This document shows positions 24,987-34,717 of a stretch of DNA of 64,000 nucleotides, piece by piece. This DNA comes from Pseudozobellia sp. WGM2 (GTDB lineage Bacteria; Bacteroidota; Bacteroidia; Flavobacteriales; Flavobacteriaceae). Position 1 is the stretch's first letter. Each line of letters opens with the position of its first letter. Under the pieces are notes generated by a model. The model saw only the letters and a program-made list of their open reading frames with translations. It was not told where the DNA came from and did no database searches. The stretch is taken from positions 1 through 64,000 of the forward strand of contig NZ_JADNYK010000004.1 in the NCBI RefSeq assembly GCF_017810075.1, given 5' to 3'. Made by a program: the position numbers and the translations under genes.

Positions 24987-25397
24987 TTGAGTAATTCAAC
25001 TTTTAACTTAACCTGGTGCTGAAATAACACTACTGATAACCAAATATCTAAGCCATAGCGAAATTTACACTTCGTCTGTGGTTTTTCATGCATTTTGAGG
25101 CTGCTCTAAACCAAAAAAAAGCATCTAAATGACCTCCTCCCCCAAAATTAAGACAGCTTAAAAGTAAAGTTTTCAATTTATATATCTCTGCAGCATTATC
25201 CCAGATATAGCTCAGTTATATAGCATTTTGCTAAAACTCCGTTGTGTACTCTTTTTTTGGTTTTGACATGTTTTCTAGGTTATTTTAAACAGTCAAAATA
25301 CTCTTTTTTTAATGGCTAATTAAATGGAGTAAGTCCACTTGAAAGACCACAAAGCATAATGGTCCAAACCTGTAGCGCTTTTGCCCTTGAGGTATAC
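24987..25397. other. Gene-free stretch
   Basis: 411 bp between convergent genes. TGACCTCCTCCCCC at 25130-25143 resembles segments at 5121 and 18986. No ORF and no strong terminator are visible. Confidence 0.4.
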
Positions 25398-26762
25398 TTA
25401 TTCAACGTGAAAAATCGATATAAACTCTGTGGTATACTCCTCTATGACGTTCGTTGAGGGTGTAACTTCAAATTTATTAGAAATAAAATCGTGGTAGGAA
25501 TCAGATTGTATAAAAAAATCAGAGTTATGTAGCTCTAAGTCATTAATTTGCAGTAATTCATACTGATCAATAATAGACTGCGGTACCTTTAGGTTAATAG
25601 GATAATTATTTTTCTCTGAATGAATTCTCCAATTTGTATAAGAACAAGAATCTGAATTGGGGCTACGCCATGTATTTTCTTTTCTAATATACTCAAAATC
25701 GGTGCTAATTTCAAAATTGGCAATCTCAGTATTTGCGATATCTAGTATTGGCTCATCGGGAAAGATAATTTCTGGTTTTGGCCCATGACTAATATAACTA
25801 TAATTAAAATTTTCAAAATCAATACGCAAAAGTGTCTCATAATAATCAAATTGGTCTAAAAATCCTAAGGGCAAAGGATCTTGAACATCTGTATTAATTT
25901 GTTGTAGAATAAGATAGCCTAAATCATGCTTTCGGTTTTCACCTTTTACCTGACCTACCAACCTGAATATATTAAAAAGATTTGGAGGGAATGGAGGCAG
26001 ATAGGCGTAAGAGTCATATTGTTGAAATTCATTAAAATTGAAGGTCACAACTTCATCTAATTTAGGACTCTCAAAAAACTTATGTTTTAGGTTTAGATCC
26101 CCGTCCATGATAGATACCAAATAATTAGTGTTTTCAAAAAGATTAGTTTTACTGAACTCCAATCTCATGGCAGTCTTAGAGGTATTCGGAATAACCGTGC
26201 CACTAGCTGTATAATCAATCCTCGGTGTAGATATAGAACTACTCTTAAAGAGTTGAAAGCCATCATTGCCCGGAATATCAGATACGATAAGCTCAAATTT
26301 CCCTATTGCCTCAGGTGTATCGTTTTCGCTGATGAATACTCCCTTATTTGGAACAGACCACCTACTTCCTTTTGCAATTTGAGGAAACGTTTCTATGTCA
26401 TGAGTAGCATCTCCAATACATGTTTCCAAGTTCTTAAATTGGACTTTAAGAAGAGTGACTGAAAAGCTGTCCGGAATGCTATCGCTCCTTTTCTGAAAAA
26501 TTAATTGTTCTCCATTTTCAAAGGCGAGATAGTCTAGTAATATTCCCTGAGCATCGTGCAGTATGATCCAATTGTCTTGATTTTCTTCTGTTTGATAATG
26601 TTTATCTACATCTAAAGTGAAATAAATCTCTTGTTTAGGTTCTTCCGGGGTTAGTTCAGCTATTTCTTCCATACCCGGTTCATTTGTAGAACTTGAATCT
26701 TTTGAACAATTTAAGATGATAGTAGAGAGAAGAAAAAGAGAAATTATATTGAGGCACTTCAT
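25398..26762 (-). CDS. Large lipoprotein of unknown function
   Basis: 454 residues. The signal MKCLNIISLFLLSTIILNC gives lipidated Cys19, followed by a Ser/Glu/Pro-rich linker (about 20-45). The rest is predicted to be beta-rich with many aromatic and acidic residues. I recognise no family or repeats. In this phylum such proteins are often surface-exposed, but no surface-export signal is obvious after the Cys (KDSSST). It is a single gene on the minus strand. Confidence 0.7.
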   Translation of the reverse strand: MKCLNIISLFLLSTIILNCSKDSSSTNEPGMEEIAELTPEEPKQEIYFTLDVDKHYQTEENQDNWIILHDAQGILLDYLAFENGEQLIFQKRSDSIPDSFSVTLLKVQFKNLETCIGDATHDIETFPQIAKGSRWSVPNKGVFISENDTPEAIGKFELIVSDIPGNDGFQLFKSSSISTPRIDYTASGTVIPNTSKTAMRLEFSKTNLFENTNYLVSIMDGDLNLKHKFFESPKLDEVVTFNFNEFQQYDSYAYLPPFPPNLFNIFRLVGQVKGENRKHDLGYLILQQINTDVQDPLPLGFLDQFDYYETLLRIDFENFNYSYISHGPKPEIIFPDEPILDIANTEIANFEISTDFEYIRKENTWRSPNSDSCSYTNWRIHSEKNNYPINLKVPQSIIDQYELLQINDLELHNSDFFIQSDSYHDFISNKFEVTPSTNVIEEYTTEFISIFHVE

Positions 26763-27037
26763 ATCAGATAAGGTGTTTTTTTAAAAACTTAAATGATCTA
26801 CATAAATTTACTTTATAAATTGTCTTCAACTGTTTTTCTCACTCCTTTTCCGACGTAAACTTAATTTTAATGGATGTAAGCCTTACTTTTTGTAGCTTCC
26901 CATATATTTAGGACAGTTTAAAATTTAAATTTTTAAACTACATACCTCAAATTGACAATTGGTATGATGCTAAATAAATTAAACAATCTCATTGTAGATT
27001 GAAGTGCGTGAATGGCCTCTTTAATTTTACGATGGCA

Positions 27038-28174
27038 CTACTTGCCCAACTTTTTAGGGTCTACAATAATATGCTTTACCGATTCTCTGTTATAGGTATA
27101 GGTGGCATGAACCATACCATCAGCAGTTTGAATAATTGCCGGGTAAGCGTAACCATGTACCGAAGTTTCATTTTCTATGGTCATTATCGGCTTCCAATCG
27201 ATACCATTATCTGAAATCGCCAAATTCAATAAATCTCTTCCACGATTTTCTTTGGTTCGAACCTTATGGTTATAAATAAGAAGTTGTCTGCCATCTTTTA
27301 AGGTTACGGCATCGGTACCCGAATTGGGGTTGGGCAAATCGATGCCCTTGACATCGCTCCAAGTCTGTCCGTTATCTTCTGACCAAGACTGCCCTAAAAC
27401 GCCTTGCCTAGTACGGGCCAGCATCATTAATTTACCATCTTTCATCTGCATAATACTCGGCTGAATGGCATCGAAGGTAATTCCGTCGTGAATAGGGCCG
27501 ATGACCTCCCAATTTTTCATATCCGCATCCGATTTTTCAAGATGGATTTTCCAGTAGGTCTCGTCTCCCTCGATACGTTCACTACTCGACGGATGTAAAA
27601 TGCTTCCATCGGGCAATTGAAAAGATTTGTTCTTCACAGGGCCTAACAAATGCCCCACTTTTTCATCTTTGCCAATTTTCTCACCCGAAGACCAAGTATA
27701 ACCGTCGTCTGTAGAAGTTTTCATCATTCCCCACCAATCTCTAGGGTTGGGCCCTTCCTTATAAAACAGATATAACGGCCCGGTCTTGGTTTTAAAAAGT
27801 ACCGGATTCCAAGTGGCATAGCGAAGAGTATCGTTATGAAAGCCATTGGCCACTTCAACGGGCCACGTCCAGTTACCATCTTTATAATGAGAGACTCGAA
27901 TACCCACATCGGGGTGATTTTCGTGTGGACCCGCAAAAAATGCAGCGACCAATCCGGAAGGAGTTTCAACTATCGTTGAGGCATGTGCGCTAGCTTCTGG
28001 TTTATCATTCAAATCATAAATAAACTCCCTTGTAAGCAGTGCTCCCTCCCCTACCTTTTCTAAAGGGGGAATGAAAAATTTGCCGGTGACATCATTTGGT
28101 TTTTTCGATTTATTTTGACCATAGGTCACAGTTGTCACAACTAAAATTAAAACAGCTATTCTTATAAACTTCAT
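27038..28174 (-). CDS. Exported BNR-repeat sialidase-family protein
   Basis: 378 residues with a signal peptide (MKFIRIAVLILVVTTVTYGQ, cleavage near residue 20). The six-bladed sialidase-like propeller is shown by Asp-box repeats STDDGYTWSS (about 155-164) and SEDNGQTWSD (about 277-286), plus VGIRVSHYKDGNWTWP and WNPVLFKTKTGPLYLFYKEGPNP. Members of this family in marine Bacteroidota are often labelled exo-alpha-sialidase but may act on other sugars. Whether the full GH33 Arg triad is kept is not certain by eye. The nearest carbohydrate genes (GH43, DUF1593) are 9 kb away. Confidence 0.85.
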   Translation of the reverse strand: MKFIRIAVLILVVTTVTYGQNKSKKPNDVTGKFFIPPLEKVGEGALLTREFIYDLNDKPEASAHASTIVETPSGLVAAFFAGPHENHPDVGIRVSHYKDGNWTWPVEVANGFHNDTLRYATWNPVLFKTKTGPLYLFYKEGPNPRDWWGMMKTSTDDGYTWSSGEKIGKDEKVGHLLGPVKNKSFQLPDGSILHPSSSERIEGDETYWKIHLEKSDADMKNWEVIGPIHDGITFDAIQPSIMQMKDGKLMMLARTRQGVLGQSWSEDNGQTWSDVKGIDLPNPNSGTDAVTLKDGRQLLIYNHKVRTKENRGRDLLNLAISDNGIDWKPIMTIENETSVHGYAYPAIIQTADGMVHATYTYNRESVKHIIVDPKKLGK

Positions 28175-28513
28175 ATCCTACAAATAAAATCACATACTTT
28201 TTAACAAGCGAAATATACAAAGTAACCCTAATATAAATCTGCCTAATTTTTAACCTAAATAGATGGTTTATTACCCTCTGAGAAATTTGATATAGCCAAC
28301 GCTTAAAATTAATGATGAAAATCGGGCATACCCAAACTCATTATCTCAAAAAAAACCTCAAATAGTAATTCTTGAAACATGCATTTATTTACTGGTAATG
28401 TACAACTTCAATTTCTGCCGATTACCAGTTAAATTGTTTACAATGAGGAGCCGGTATGGGATTGCAACACAGTTAGCAATGAATGGCCAACAGGTCTATC
28501 AGAAGATAACTTA
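28175..28513. other. Gene-free stretch
   Basis: 339 bp between the sialidase-like gene and the signalling cluster; no ORF or hairpin worth calling. Confidence 0.35.
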
Positions 28514-28921
28514 TCAATCAAGGCTTGCAAAATTGGGATATAAGTTTTTAATAAGCTCTATAATTTTATCTTCGGTCATTGGTTTTTCGATATAATCTAC
28601 CACATCAAAAAACGCTAACGCCTGCTTTTTGTCTGAAGGTCTTAAAGACGAAGAGAACATAACGATTTTAGATTTGGTTTCCATTCCATTTCTTTCCCAA
28701 GCATTTAAAAAATCGAAACCGTCCATAATAGGCATATTGATATCCAAAAAAATTATATCAGGAAAGATATAATCTTCTTGCTCCAATAACTCAATTGCCT
28801 CCTTACCGTTCATAGCAATAACAACAGATTCAGCAATACTCAAATTATCGATTATCATTTTGGTTAAAAATCCAGCTACATCATCGTCATCTACCAGCAT
28901 TATTTTTTTTAGTCTTTCCAT
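28514..28921 (-). CDS. Stand-alone response regulator (receiver only)
   Basis: 135 residues, one REC domain: acidic pocket VDDDDVAG (about 10-13), phospho-acceptor Asp in IIFLDINMPIMDG (near 60), switch Ser/Thr in VMFSSSLRP and Lys in YIEKPMTEDKI (near 113). There is no output domain. It is the last gene of the minus-strand signalling cluster, 141 bp after the CheB-CheR-kinase fusion. It probably passes phosphate or binds a partner, as in Rcp/CheY-like proteins. Confidence 0.9.
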   Translation of the reverse strand: MERLKKIMLVDDDDVAGFLTKMIIDNLSIAESVVIAMNGKEAIELLEQEDYIFPDIIFLDINMPIMDGFDFLNAWERNGMETKSKIVMFSSSLRPSDKKQALAFFDVVDYIEKPMTEDKIIELIKNLYPNFASLD

Positions 28922-29062
28922 CGTTAGAAGGAGTTTTAATTTTAATGGTTAAAGTATATGAAAAACCTCTAGGCCTACAAACCTTATTCTTAGTGATTTT
29001 CTTATAAAAGCAATCGGTCAACCCATATAGTACTTCAATTGATACAATTTTTCAAAACATGT

Positions 29063-32000
29063 TTACGACGCCCTAACCTGAAAAAAACAGAAGAACGTTG
29101 CACCCTTACCCGGGGCACTTTCTACCTCTATTCGGCCCCCATAACTTTCAAGTATCGATTTGGTAATATGTAGACCAATACCTTTACCTTCGGTATCTAG
29201 GTGAAATCTTTGAAAGAGACCGAACAACTTATCTCTGTAAATGGCCATGTCCATTCCACGGCCATTATCTTTTACCGTTATACAGACCTCATCTTCTTTT
29301 ATAAAGGAAGAGATAATCAATTTTGGGGCTAGATTGGCCTTACGATATTTAATTGCATTGGTAATTAAATTTTGTAGAATACTATGAAGGTGTAGTTCGG
29401 GAAAATATACTTTATCGTTTTCAGAAAAATTTCTAACAATTCGGGTTTCGCTGCTTTCGATCAGATTACTTATTCCCTCTTCCACCCGAGTCAGCACTTT
29501 ATCAATACTTATATGCTCTGATTTAAGGTCAAGACTTTTTTTAATGGCGATTACCTCGTTGAGCGTTCTTATGGTACTGTTCATATTAGACACCGATGTA
29601 TAAAGCCTTTTAAAAAGGGCCATACCATTTTCTTTAATCGAATCGCTTCTTTTAAGAGCGTCTAAAAGGGCTTCTAGATTGGTAATCGGTGCCTTTAGAT
29701 CATGAGATGCTACATAGGCAAACTGCTCCAATTCTCTGTTGCTTCGCGCCAATTCTTTCGTTTGGGCATTGAGCTCCGTCTCGATTTCTTTGATTTGACT
29801 TATATCTATAAATGTAAAAATTACTCCCTTTATTTCCTTTTTGGTCGTTTTGTACAAGGTGGCCCGCATCAAAAAAGTTTTACCACCTAAGGCCATTACT
29901 TCTTTTTCGATCGGCAAAAAGTGCTCAAGTACTTTTTTTGCGATATCGATTATTTTCAGAGACCCAAAGGTGTGGGTAAAATCTCCGACATAGCGACCAA
30001 TATCGGATGGTGTCACTTTTATATAGGGTAATAATTCATTGGTGAATCTTCTAATGCAAAACTCATTATCCAAGAAAAGGGTAGCTATGTTAGTGCTATG
30101 TATAAAATTTTGTAGATCGTCGTTCAACCCCGACATTTCATCTAACTTGTCTTGAAACTCATTGTTGACCGTATAAAGCTCTTCATTGACCGATTGTAGT
30201 TCTTCGTTACTGCTCTGAAGTTCTTCATTGGCGGCCATTAATTCTTCATTGGTCGATTGAAGTTCTTCGTTTGAAGTTTCCAATTCTTCAATAGTAGTCT
30301 GTAAATAGTCTTTGGTTTCACCCAAGTCTTCTTCTAAACGCTTTATATAGGCATCTTTTTCATGGTTGTAATCGGCACTTACAGAATTGTATTTGCCATG
30401 CCCATTAAAATCGCCTTTTACCATCGTTTCCTTAAACGTGATAATGAAATACCGTACTCTACTCAAAGGTTCAAAATAAGGCTTGACCAAAATTTCTAAA
30501 AATTCGGATTCCCCGTCTGAAGAGTTGATTATAGGAGATGTAACTTTTGAATTCTCATTTTTGGCCTTCGATACTATATTGCTCAAGGTAACATATAGGT
30601 TCTCATTGACCATTTTGAAAACGTTCAGGGTAAAATGCTTCTTGGGTAGCTTTATATACTTGTCTATCTCGCCGGCAACATGTACCACTTCATCTTTCTC
30701 GTTGATTATGACCGAAGGAAAAACAAGATCCTCTAATAGAACGTCTTTAAAGTTATTGACCATTTTGGTCTTTGAGACTCCTAAAGTAACAACCTCTGAA
30801 TCTATATTTAGATTAGAAGTACCCAATTTTTCCTTGCGAGGGACAAGTGGATATAACTTATTGATTTCACCAATTTTTATGGAAGAAACGTTCTGAAATA
30901 TTTTATACTTCTTATCAATTTCCGCAAAAATTTTGGAATAACTGCCCGTATTTTCACTTGAACCTAAAAATAGGTAGCCATTCTCCCTAAGTGAATAATG
31001 AATAAATGAAAGAATTTTTTCTTGAATATCAGATTCAAAATAAATGAGCATATTTCGACATGTGACAAGGTCGATATTATTAAAGGGAGGGTCTTTGACA
31101 ATATCGTGCCGTGCAAAAATGACCATATCTCGAATAACTTTTTTTATTTCATATCGACCGTCTGAAAATTTAAAATATTTTTTTCGCAGTTCTTCGGAAA
31201 CCCCTTCCATCAGGTTGGTAAAATAAGAGCCCCTACTCGCAAAATCGACCGACCCTTGATTGACATCAGTAGCGAAAATCTTTACATTGATATTCTTGTT
31301 CTGATCGACCATTTGTTCTTTGATCATAATGGCCAAGGTGTAGGCTTCTTGGCCTGTAGAGCACGCCAATACCCATATGCGAAGATCTTTAGATTGTTTT
31401 TTTACCAAGGTTTTCAAAACCACATCATCTAGAGCCATAAACGCTTTGGTATCACGAAAAAAAGAGGTGACCCCTATTAACATCTCTTCGGCAAGCGTAT
31501 TCAGTTCTTTGGTGTTATCTTTTAAAAGTTCGTAATAATCGTTGAAATTTGGTATTCCGTTCATATTCAATCGCCTCTCTATACGGCGAAAAATAGTAGC
31601 TCTCTTATAGCGCCTGAAATCAAAGTTGGTTTTCTTATATATAAGTTGAAGTATCTCATCGATTATACCGCCCTCATCTGAACTTATCATTTCCTTTTCC
31701 TGCTCAATTTGGGAAATCAAGGCATTAGGTTCTTTGATAAACTTCTCGATTATCTTCGGCATTTTAGAAGGGGGCAGAATAAAATCAACAAGGCCCGTAC
31801 TAATGGCACTTTTTGGCATGCTATCAAAAGCTGCGGTCAATGGATCCTGCGCGATGACCATACCCCCTTTTTGTTTGATAGATTCAACACCCAACATGCC
31901 ATCGCTACCCGTCCCTGAGAGAATAACGGCAACCGCCTTGTCTCCGACATCGGCTGCAAGAGACTTAAAAAATATGTTTATCGGCAGGTTCAGGGTTTTG

Positions 32001-32332
32001 GCGCCTTCTCTACTTTCTAAATGTAGCCTGCCTTTTGATAGCGTTATATTTTTATCTGCAGGTATCGTATAAACGCAATTTGGGCGAAGCACCGTATCGT
32101 TGGTGGCCCTACTGATCGTAAGTCTCGTATGCTTTGCCAAAAGCTCTGGCATCATTGACTTATAGTCTGGAGAAAGATGTTGAATGAGCACAAAACTAAG
32201 GCCGCAATTTTCAGGCACATTTTTAAAGAAAGCGTTGATAGCCTCTAACCCACCGGCAGACGCACCAATACCGATAATATAAGATATTTTAGCTGCGCGC
32301 ATTTCATCGCTTGCACTTTTGACCGTTTCCAT
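29063..32332 (-). CDS. CheB-CheR-PAS-histidine kinase fusion
   Basis: 1089 residues. Domains in order are as follows. CheB methylesterase (about 15-205) has Ser in GASAGGLEA, His in IQHLSPDYKS and Asp in SGTGSDGMLG. CheR methyltransferase (about 215-480) has FRRIERRLN, GVTSFFRD and WVLACSTGQEAYTLA. A PAS-like region (about 510-640) follows. A coiled coil (about 655-720) repeats EELxSxNEEL heptads. A second PAS (about 725-845), HisKA (ASHDLKAPITN near 870) and HATPase (N box and GKGIGLHITKS) end the protein. No MCP, CheA or CheW gene is near, so its methylation targets, if any, lie elsewhere. It is probably cotranscribed with the receiver genes around it. Confidence 0.93.
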   Translation of the reverse strand: METVKSASDEMRAAKISYIIGIGASAGGLEAINAFFKNVPENCGLSFVLIQHLSPDYKSMMPELLAKHTRLTISRATNDTVLRPNCVYTIPADKNITLSKGRLHLESREGAKTLNLPINIFFKSLAADVGDKAVAVILSGTGSDGMLGVESIKQKGGMVIAQDPLTAAFDSMPKSAISTGLVDFILPPSKMPKIIEKFIKEPNALISQIEQEKEMISSDEGGIIDEILQLIYKKTNFDFRRYKRATIFRRIERRLNMNGIPNFNDYYELLKDNTKELNTLAEEMLIGVTSFFRDTKAFMALDDVVLKTLVKKQSKDLRIWVLACSTGQEAYTLAIMIKEQMVDQNKNINVKIFATDVNQGSVDFASRGSYFTNLMEGVSEELRKKYFKFSDGRYEIKKVIRDMVIFARHDIVKDPPFNNIDLVTCRNMLIYFESDIQEKILSFIHYSLRENGYLFLGSSENTGSYSKIFAEIDKKYKIFQNVSSIKIGEINKLYPLVPRKEKLGTSNLNIDSEVVTLGVSKTKMVNNFKDVLLEDLVFPSVIINEKDEVVHVAGEIDKYIKLPKKHFTLNVFKMVNENLYVTLSNIVSKAKNENSKVTSPIINSSDGESEFLEILVKPYFEPLSRVRYFIITFKETMVKGDFNGHGKYNSVSADYNHEKDAYIKRLEEDLGETKDYLQTTIEELETSNEELQSTNEELMAANEELQSSNEELQSVNEELYTVNNEFQDKLDEMSGLNDDLQNFIHSTNIATLFLDNEFCIRRFTNELLPYIKVTPSDIGRYVGDFTHTFGSLKIIDIAKKVLEHFLPIEKEVMALGGKTFLMRATLYKTTKKEIKGVIFTFIDISQIKEIETELNAQTKELARSNRELEQFAYVASHDLKAPITNLEALLDALKRSDSIKENGMALFKRLYTSVSNMNSTIRTLNEVIAIKKSLDLKSEHISIDKVLTRVEEGISNLIESSETRIVRNFSENDKVYFPELHLHSILQNLITNAIKYRKANLAPKLIISSFIKEDEVCITVKDNGRGMDMAIYRDKLFGLFQRFHLDTEGKGIGLHITKSILESYGGRIEVESAPGKGATFFCFFQVRAS

Positions 32333-32380
32333 TTATATATCTTTCATTTACATTGGTGAGTTTTGAATCAACTTCAACTA

Positions 32381-32947
32381 TTATTTTAGAAATTTTTTAA
32401 TCGCATCTTTAAGTTCTCTATCTTCTAGACTCTCTTTATTATTGTTCTGATTCAAAAATTGATTGATTTTGCTCAATAATTCTTGATTGGTAGATATTCT
32501 TGCCTCTATTTTTCGATTGGTTCTTTTCAGCCTCTTATTATACCAAGCCTCTTCATTGTTGCTGAAAATCCGTTCTACTTCACCAACGAGTTTTGACAGG
32601 TTAGATTTAAGCACAAAACCAGAAGCACCATTCAAAATAGTCTCGGCAGCAATCTCTTCGCCTACAGTACCGGTAACGAAAACAAAAGGAATTTCTTCAT
32701 CGAACTCGGTAGTCAACATCAATGCCTCAAGGCCAGAAAAAGTAGGTAATTTATAGTCGGATAGAATAAGATCGGGCTGAAAGTTTTCTAGATGCACCAA
32801 AAAGGAATCCTTATCATCGACAACACGAGAAGTTATAAAAAACCCCCCATTTTCAAGTTCTCTACGTATCAGTTCCGCATCTTCTTTGAAATCTTCAAGA
32901 ATGAGAATTTTGATGTTTCTTCTTTTGTCGGCTAAATTCATGGTCAC
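32381..32947 (-). CDS. Response regulator with helical C-terminal extension
   Basis: 188 residues. REC domain about 11-130: LEDFKEDAE acidic pair, phospho-acceptor Asp in LILSDYKLPTFSG (near 64), Thr in FVTGTVGEE and Lys in GFVLKSNLSKL. The last about 55 residues are charged and helical (RLKRTNRKIEARI, then Asn-rich) without a DNA-binding motif. Gaps are 4 bp to the upstream receiver gene and 48 bp to the fusion gene, so it is one operon. Confidence 0.9.
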   Translation of the reverse strand: MTMNLADKRRNIKILILEDFKEDAELIRRELENGGFFITSRVVDDKDSFLVHLENFQPDLILSDYKLPTFSGLEALMLTTEFDEEIPFVFVTGTVGEEIAAETILNGASGFVLKSNLSKLVGEVERIFSNNEEAWYNKRLKRTNRKIEARISTNQELLSKINQFLNQNNNKESLEDRELKDAIKKFLK

Positions 32948-32951
32948 TATA

Positions 32952-33386
32952 TTAAGAGGAGATGTTCAAGGTCAACCAATAAGTTCCTAAATTTTGAATC
33001 GATTCGGTAAACTTTTCAAAATCAACTGGTTTTACGATGTAACTATTGGCCCCAAGCTCATAAGCCTTTTTTACATCTACTTGCTCATCAGATGATGAAA
33101 AGATTACCACGGGTATTTCTTTCAGCTTATTATGCTGTTTTAAATGTTTTAAAATTTCAAGACCGTTTACTTTGGGCAGTTTTAGATCTAACAATAGTAA
33201 TTTGGGCATTGATGAGGCAAACGGGTCTTTTGAAGAATTTTCAAAGAGATAATCCATGGCCTTCTGACCGTCTTCGATTACCTTGGTGCTGATCGTGAAG
33301 CCGCAATTCTTTAGGGTTCTAAGAGTTAGGTCTATATCTTCAGGACTGTTTTCAATAAATAATAGCTCAATAGGTTTTTCCTCCAT
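32952..33386 (-). CDS. Rcp1-type response regulator
   Basis: 144 residues, single REC domain of the Rcp1 class that partners phytochrome-like kinases: LFIENSPEDIDLTLRTL, phospho-acceptor in LLLLDLKLPKVNGLEIL (near 71), SSSDEQVDVKKAYELGANSYIVKP. It starts 6 bp after the stop of the PAS-kinase gene, its likely cognate. Confidence 0.92.
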   Translation of the reverse strand: MEEKPIELLFIENSPEDIDLTLRTLKNCGFTISTKVIEDGQKAMDYLFENSSKDPFASSMPKLLLLDLKLPKVNGLEILKHLKQHNKLKEIPVVIFSSSDEQVDVKKAYELGANSYIVKPVDFEKFTESIQNLGTYWLTLNISS

Positions 33387-33392
33387 ACATTT

Positions 33393-34574
33393 TTATAAAA
33401 CAAAATTAAAAGTAGCTCCTTTATAATCATGGCTTTCACCCCATATTCGCCCACCATGTTTAATGATGATTCGGCGAACTATGGCCAGTCCTACCCCTGT
33501 GCCCTCAAAATCGACATCTTTATGTAGTCTTTGAAAAACTTCGAACAGCTTAGAGCTATACTTTTCATTGAAGCCAACTCCATTATCTTTCACATAATAT
33601 ACCGTCTCTTTATTAACCATTTTGCTACCGACCTCAACAAGTGCACTCTTTCTCGTTTTCGTAAACTTGAGCGCATTGGATAAAAGATTGGTTATCATAA
33701 TGGCCAACATCGAAGAATCTCCCTTAGCATGGGGCATAGAATCGCTTACGTTGAATTTCACGATGCGATTTGGGAAGTTGTCGCCGGTTAGCGTATTCCA
33801 ACAGGTCTGAAACAACCGTTTCATATCTACCGTTTCAAATGAAATCTGCTGACTACTGATTTGACTATAACGAAGTATATTTTCGATAAGGTCTTCCATC
33901 CTCCTCACATTACGTATAATGGTCTCGGTGACCACCCGACCGTCAGCATTTAATTCTTTGGCATGGCTTTGCAATAAAATACCGCTATAACCGGAAATGG
34001 CCCTTAGGGGAGCTTTTAGATCATGGGATACCGAATAGCTAAAGGCCTTTAGCTCGTTATTGATTTCATATAGTTCTTGAGTGCGTTTTTCTACGGTCTC
34101 TTCAAGGGAAGCACGAATTTCAATAAGCTCTCTTGTTCGTTCTTCCACTTGCTTTTCCAAGTTTTCCTTAAGCATTTTTAAGTGCTCAGTTCTAAGTCTT
34201 TGTTCGGTAAGGTCTTTGGTTATTTTAATATATCCGGAGACTTCACCTGCATCATCGTAAAGAATCGTCACGACCACATGTGCCCAAAATCGTGTACCGT
34301 TTCTTCGAATACGCCAACTTTGACGTTCGACTCTACCAGTTTCTTTTGCCTCGGCCAATATTTGATGTGGAATGCCTTTTGCCCTATCGGCTTTAGAGTA
34401 AAAAATATCAAAATTTTCACCAATAATCTCTTCGGAATTATAACCTTCAATAATTTCTGCCCCTAAGTTCCAGCTACAAACGTTTCCGTCAACATCCAAA
34501 AGAAAAATGGCATAGTCTTTAATCTCTGAAACCAGGCTAGAACTCAAATCGGACATACTACCTAGTTCATTCAT
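33393..34574 (-). CDS. PAS-domain sensor histidine kinase
   Basis: 393 residues from the ATG at 34574 (MNELGSMSDL). A longer frame to 34781 would overlap the upstream kinase gene and has no family character. PAS domain about 12-130 (IKDYAIFLLDVDGNVCSWNLGAE, then ITKDLTEQR), a coiled coil about 130-170 (EKQVEERTRELIEIR), HisKA with YSVSHDLKAPLRAISGY (about 178-194) and HATPase with NLLSNALKFTK, DNGVGF and GTGVGLAI. It is cytoplasmic, without membrane segments. The C-terminal half is of the Cph1 type, fitting the Rcp1-like receiver 6 bp downstream. Confidence 0.92.
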   Translation of the reverse strand: MNELGSMSDLSSSLVSEIKDYAIFLLDVDGNVCSWNLGAEIIEGYNSEEIIGENFDIFYSKADRAKGIPHQILAEAKETGRVERQSWRIRRNGTRFWAHVVVTILYDDAGEVSGYIKITKDLTEQRLRTEHLKMLKENLEKQVEERTRELIEIRASLEETVEKRTQELYEINNELKAFSYSVSHDLKAPLRAISGYSGILLQSHAKELNADGRVVTETIIRNVRRMEDLIENILRYSQISSQQISFETVDMKRLFQTCWNTLTGDNFPNRIVKFNVSDSMPHAKGDSSMLAIMITNLLSNALKFTKTRKSALVEVGSKMVNKETVYYVKDNGVGFNEKYSSKLFEVFQRLHKDVDFEGTGVGLAIVRRIIIKHGGRIWGESHDYKGATFNFVL

Positions 34575-34717
34575 CACACGAAATATTTTAGAGGATTTGG
34601 TAAGTAGGAAAGAATGAATCTTACCATATTTAAATTTACCAAAAATTATTACATATATCGAATTTAGAAACAGTTTTTGTAAAAAAAATATTACATAATA
34701 TACTGAGCGATTATATA

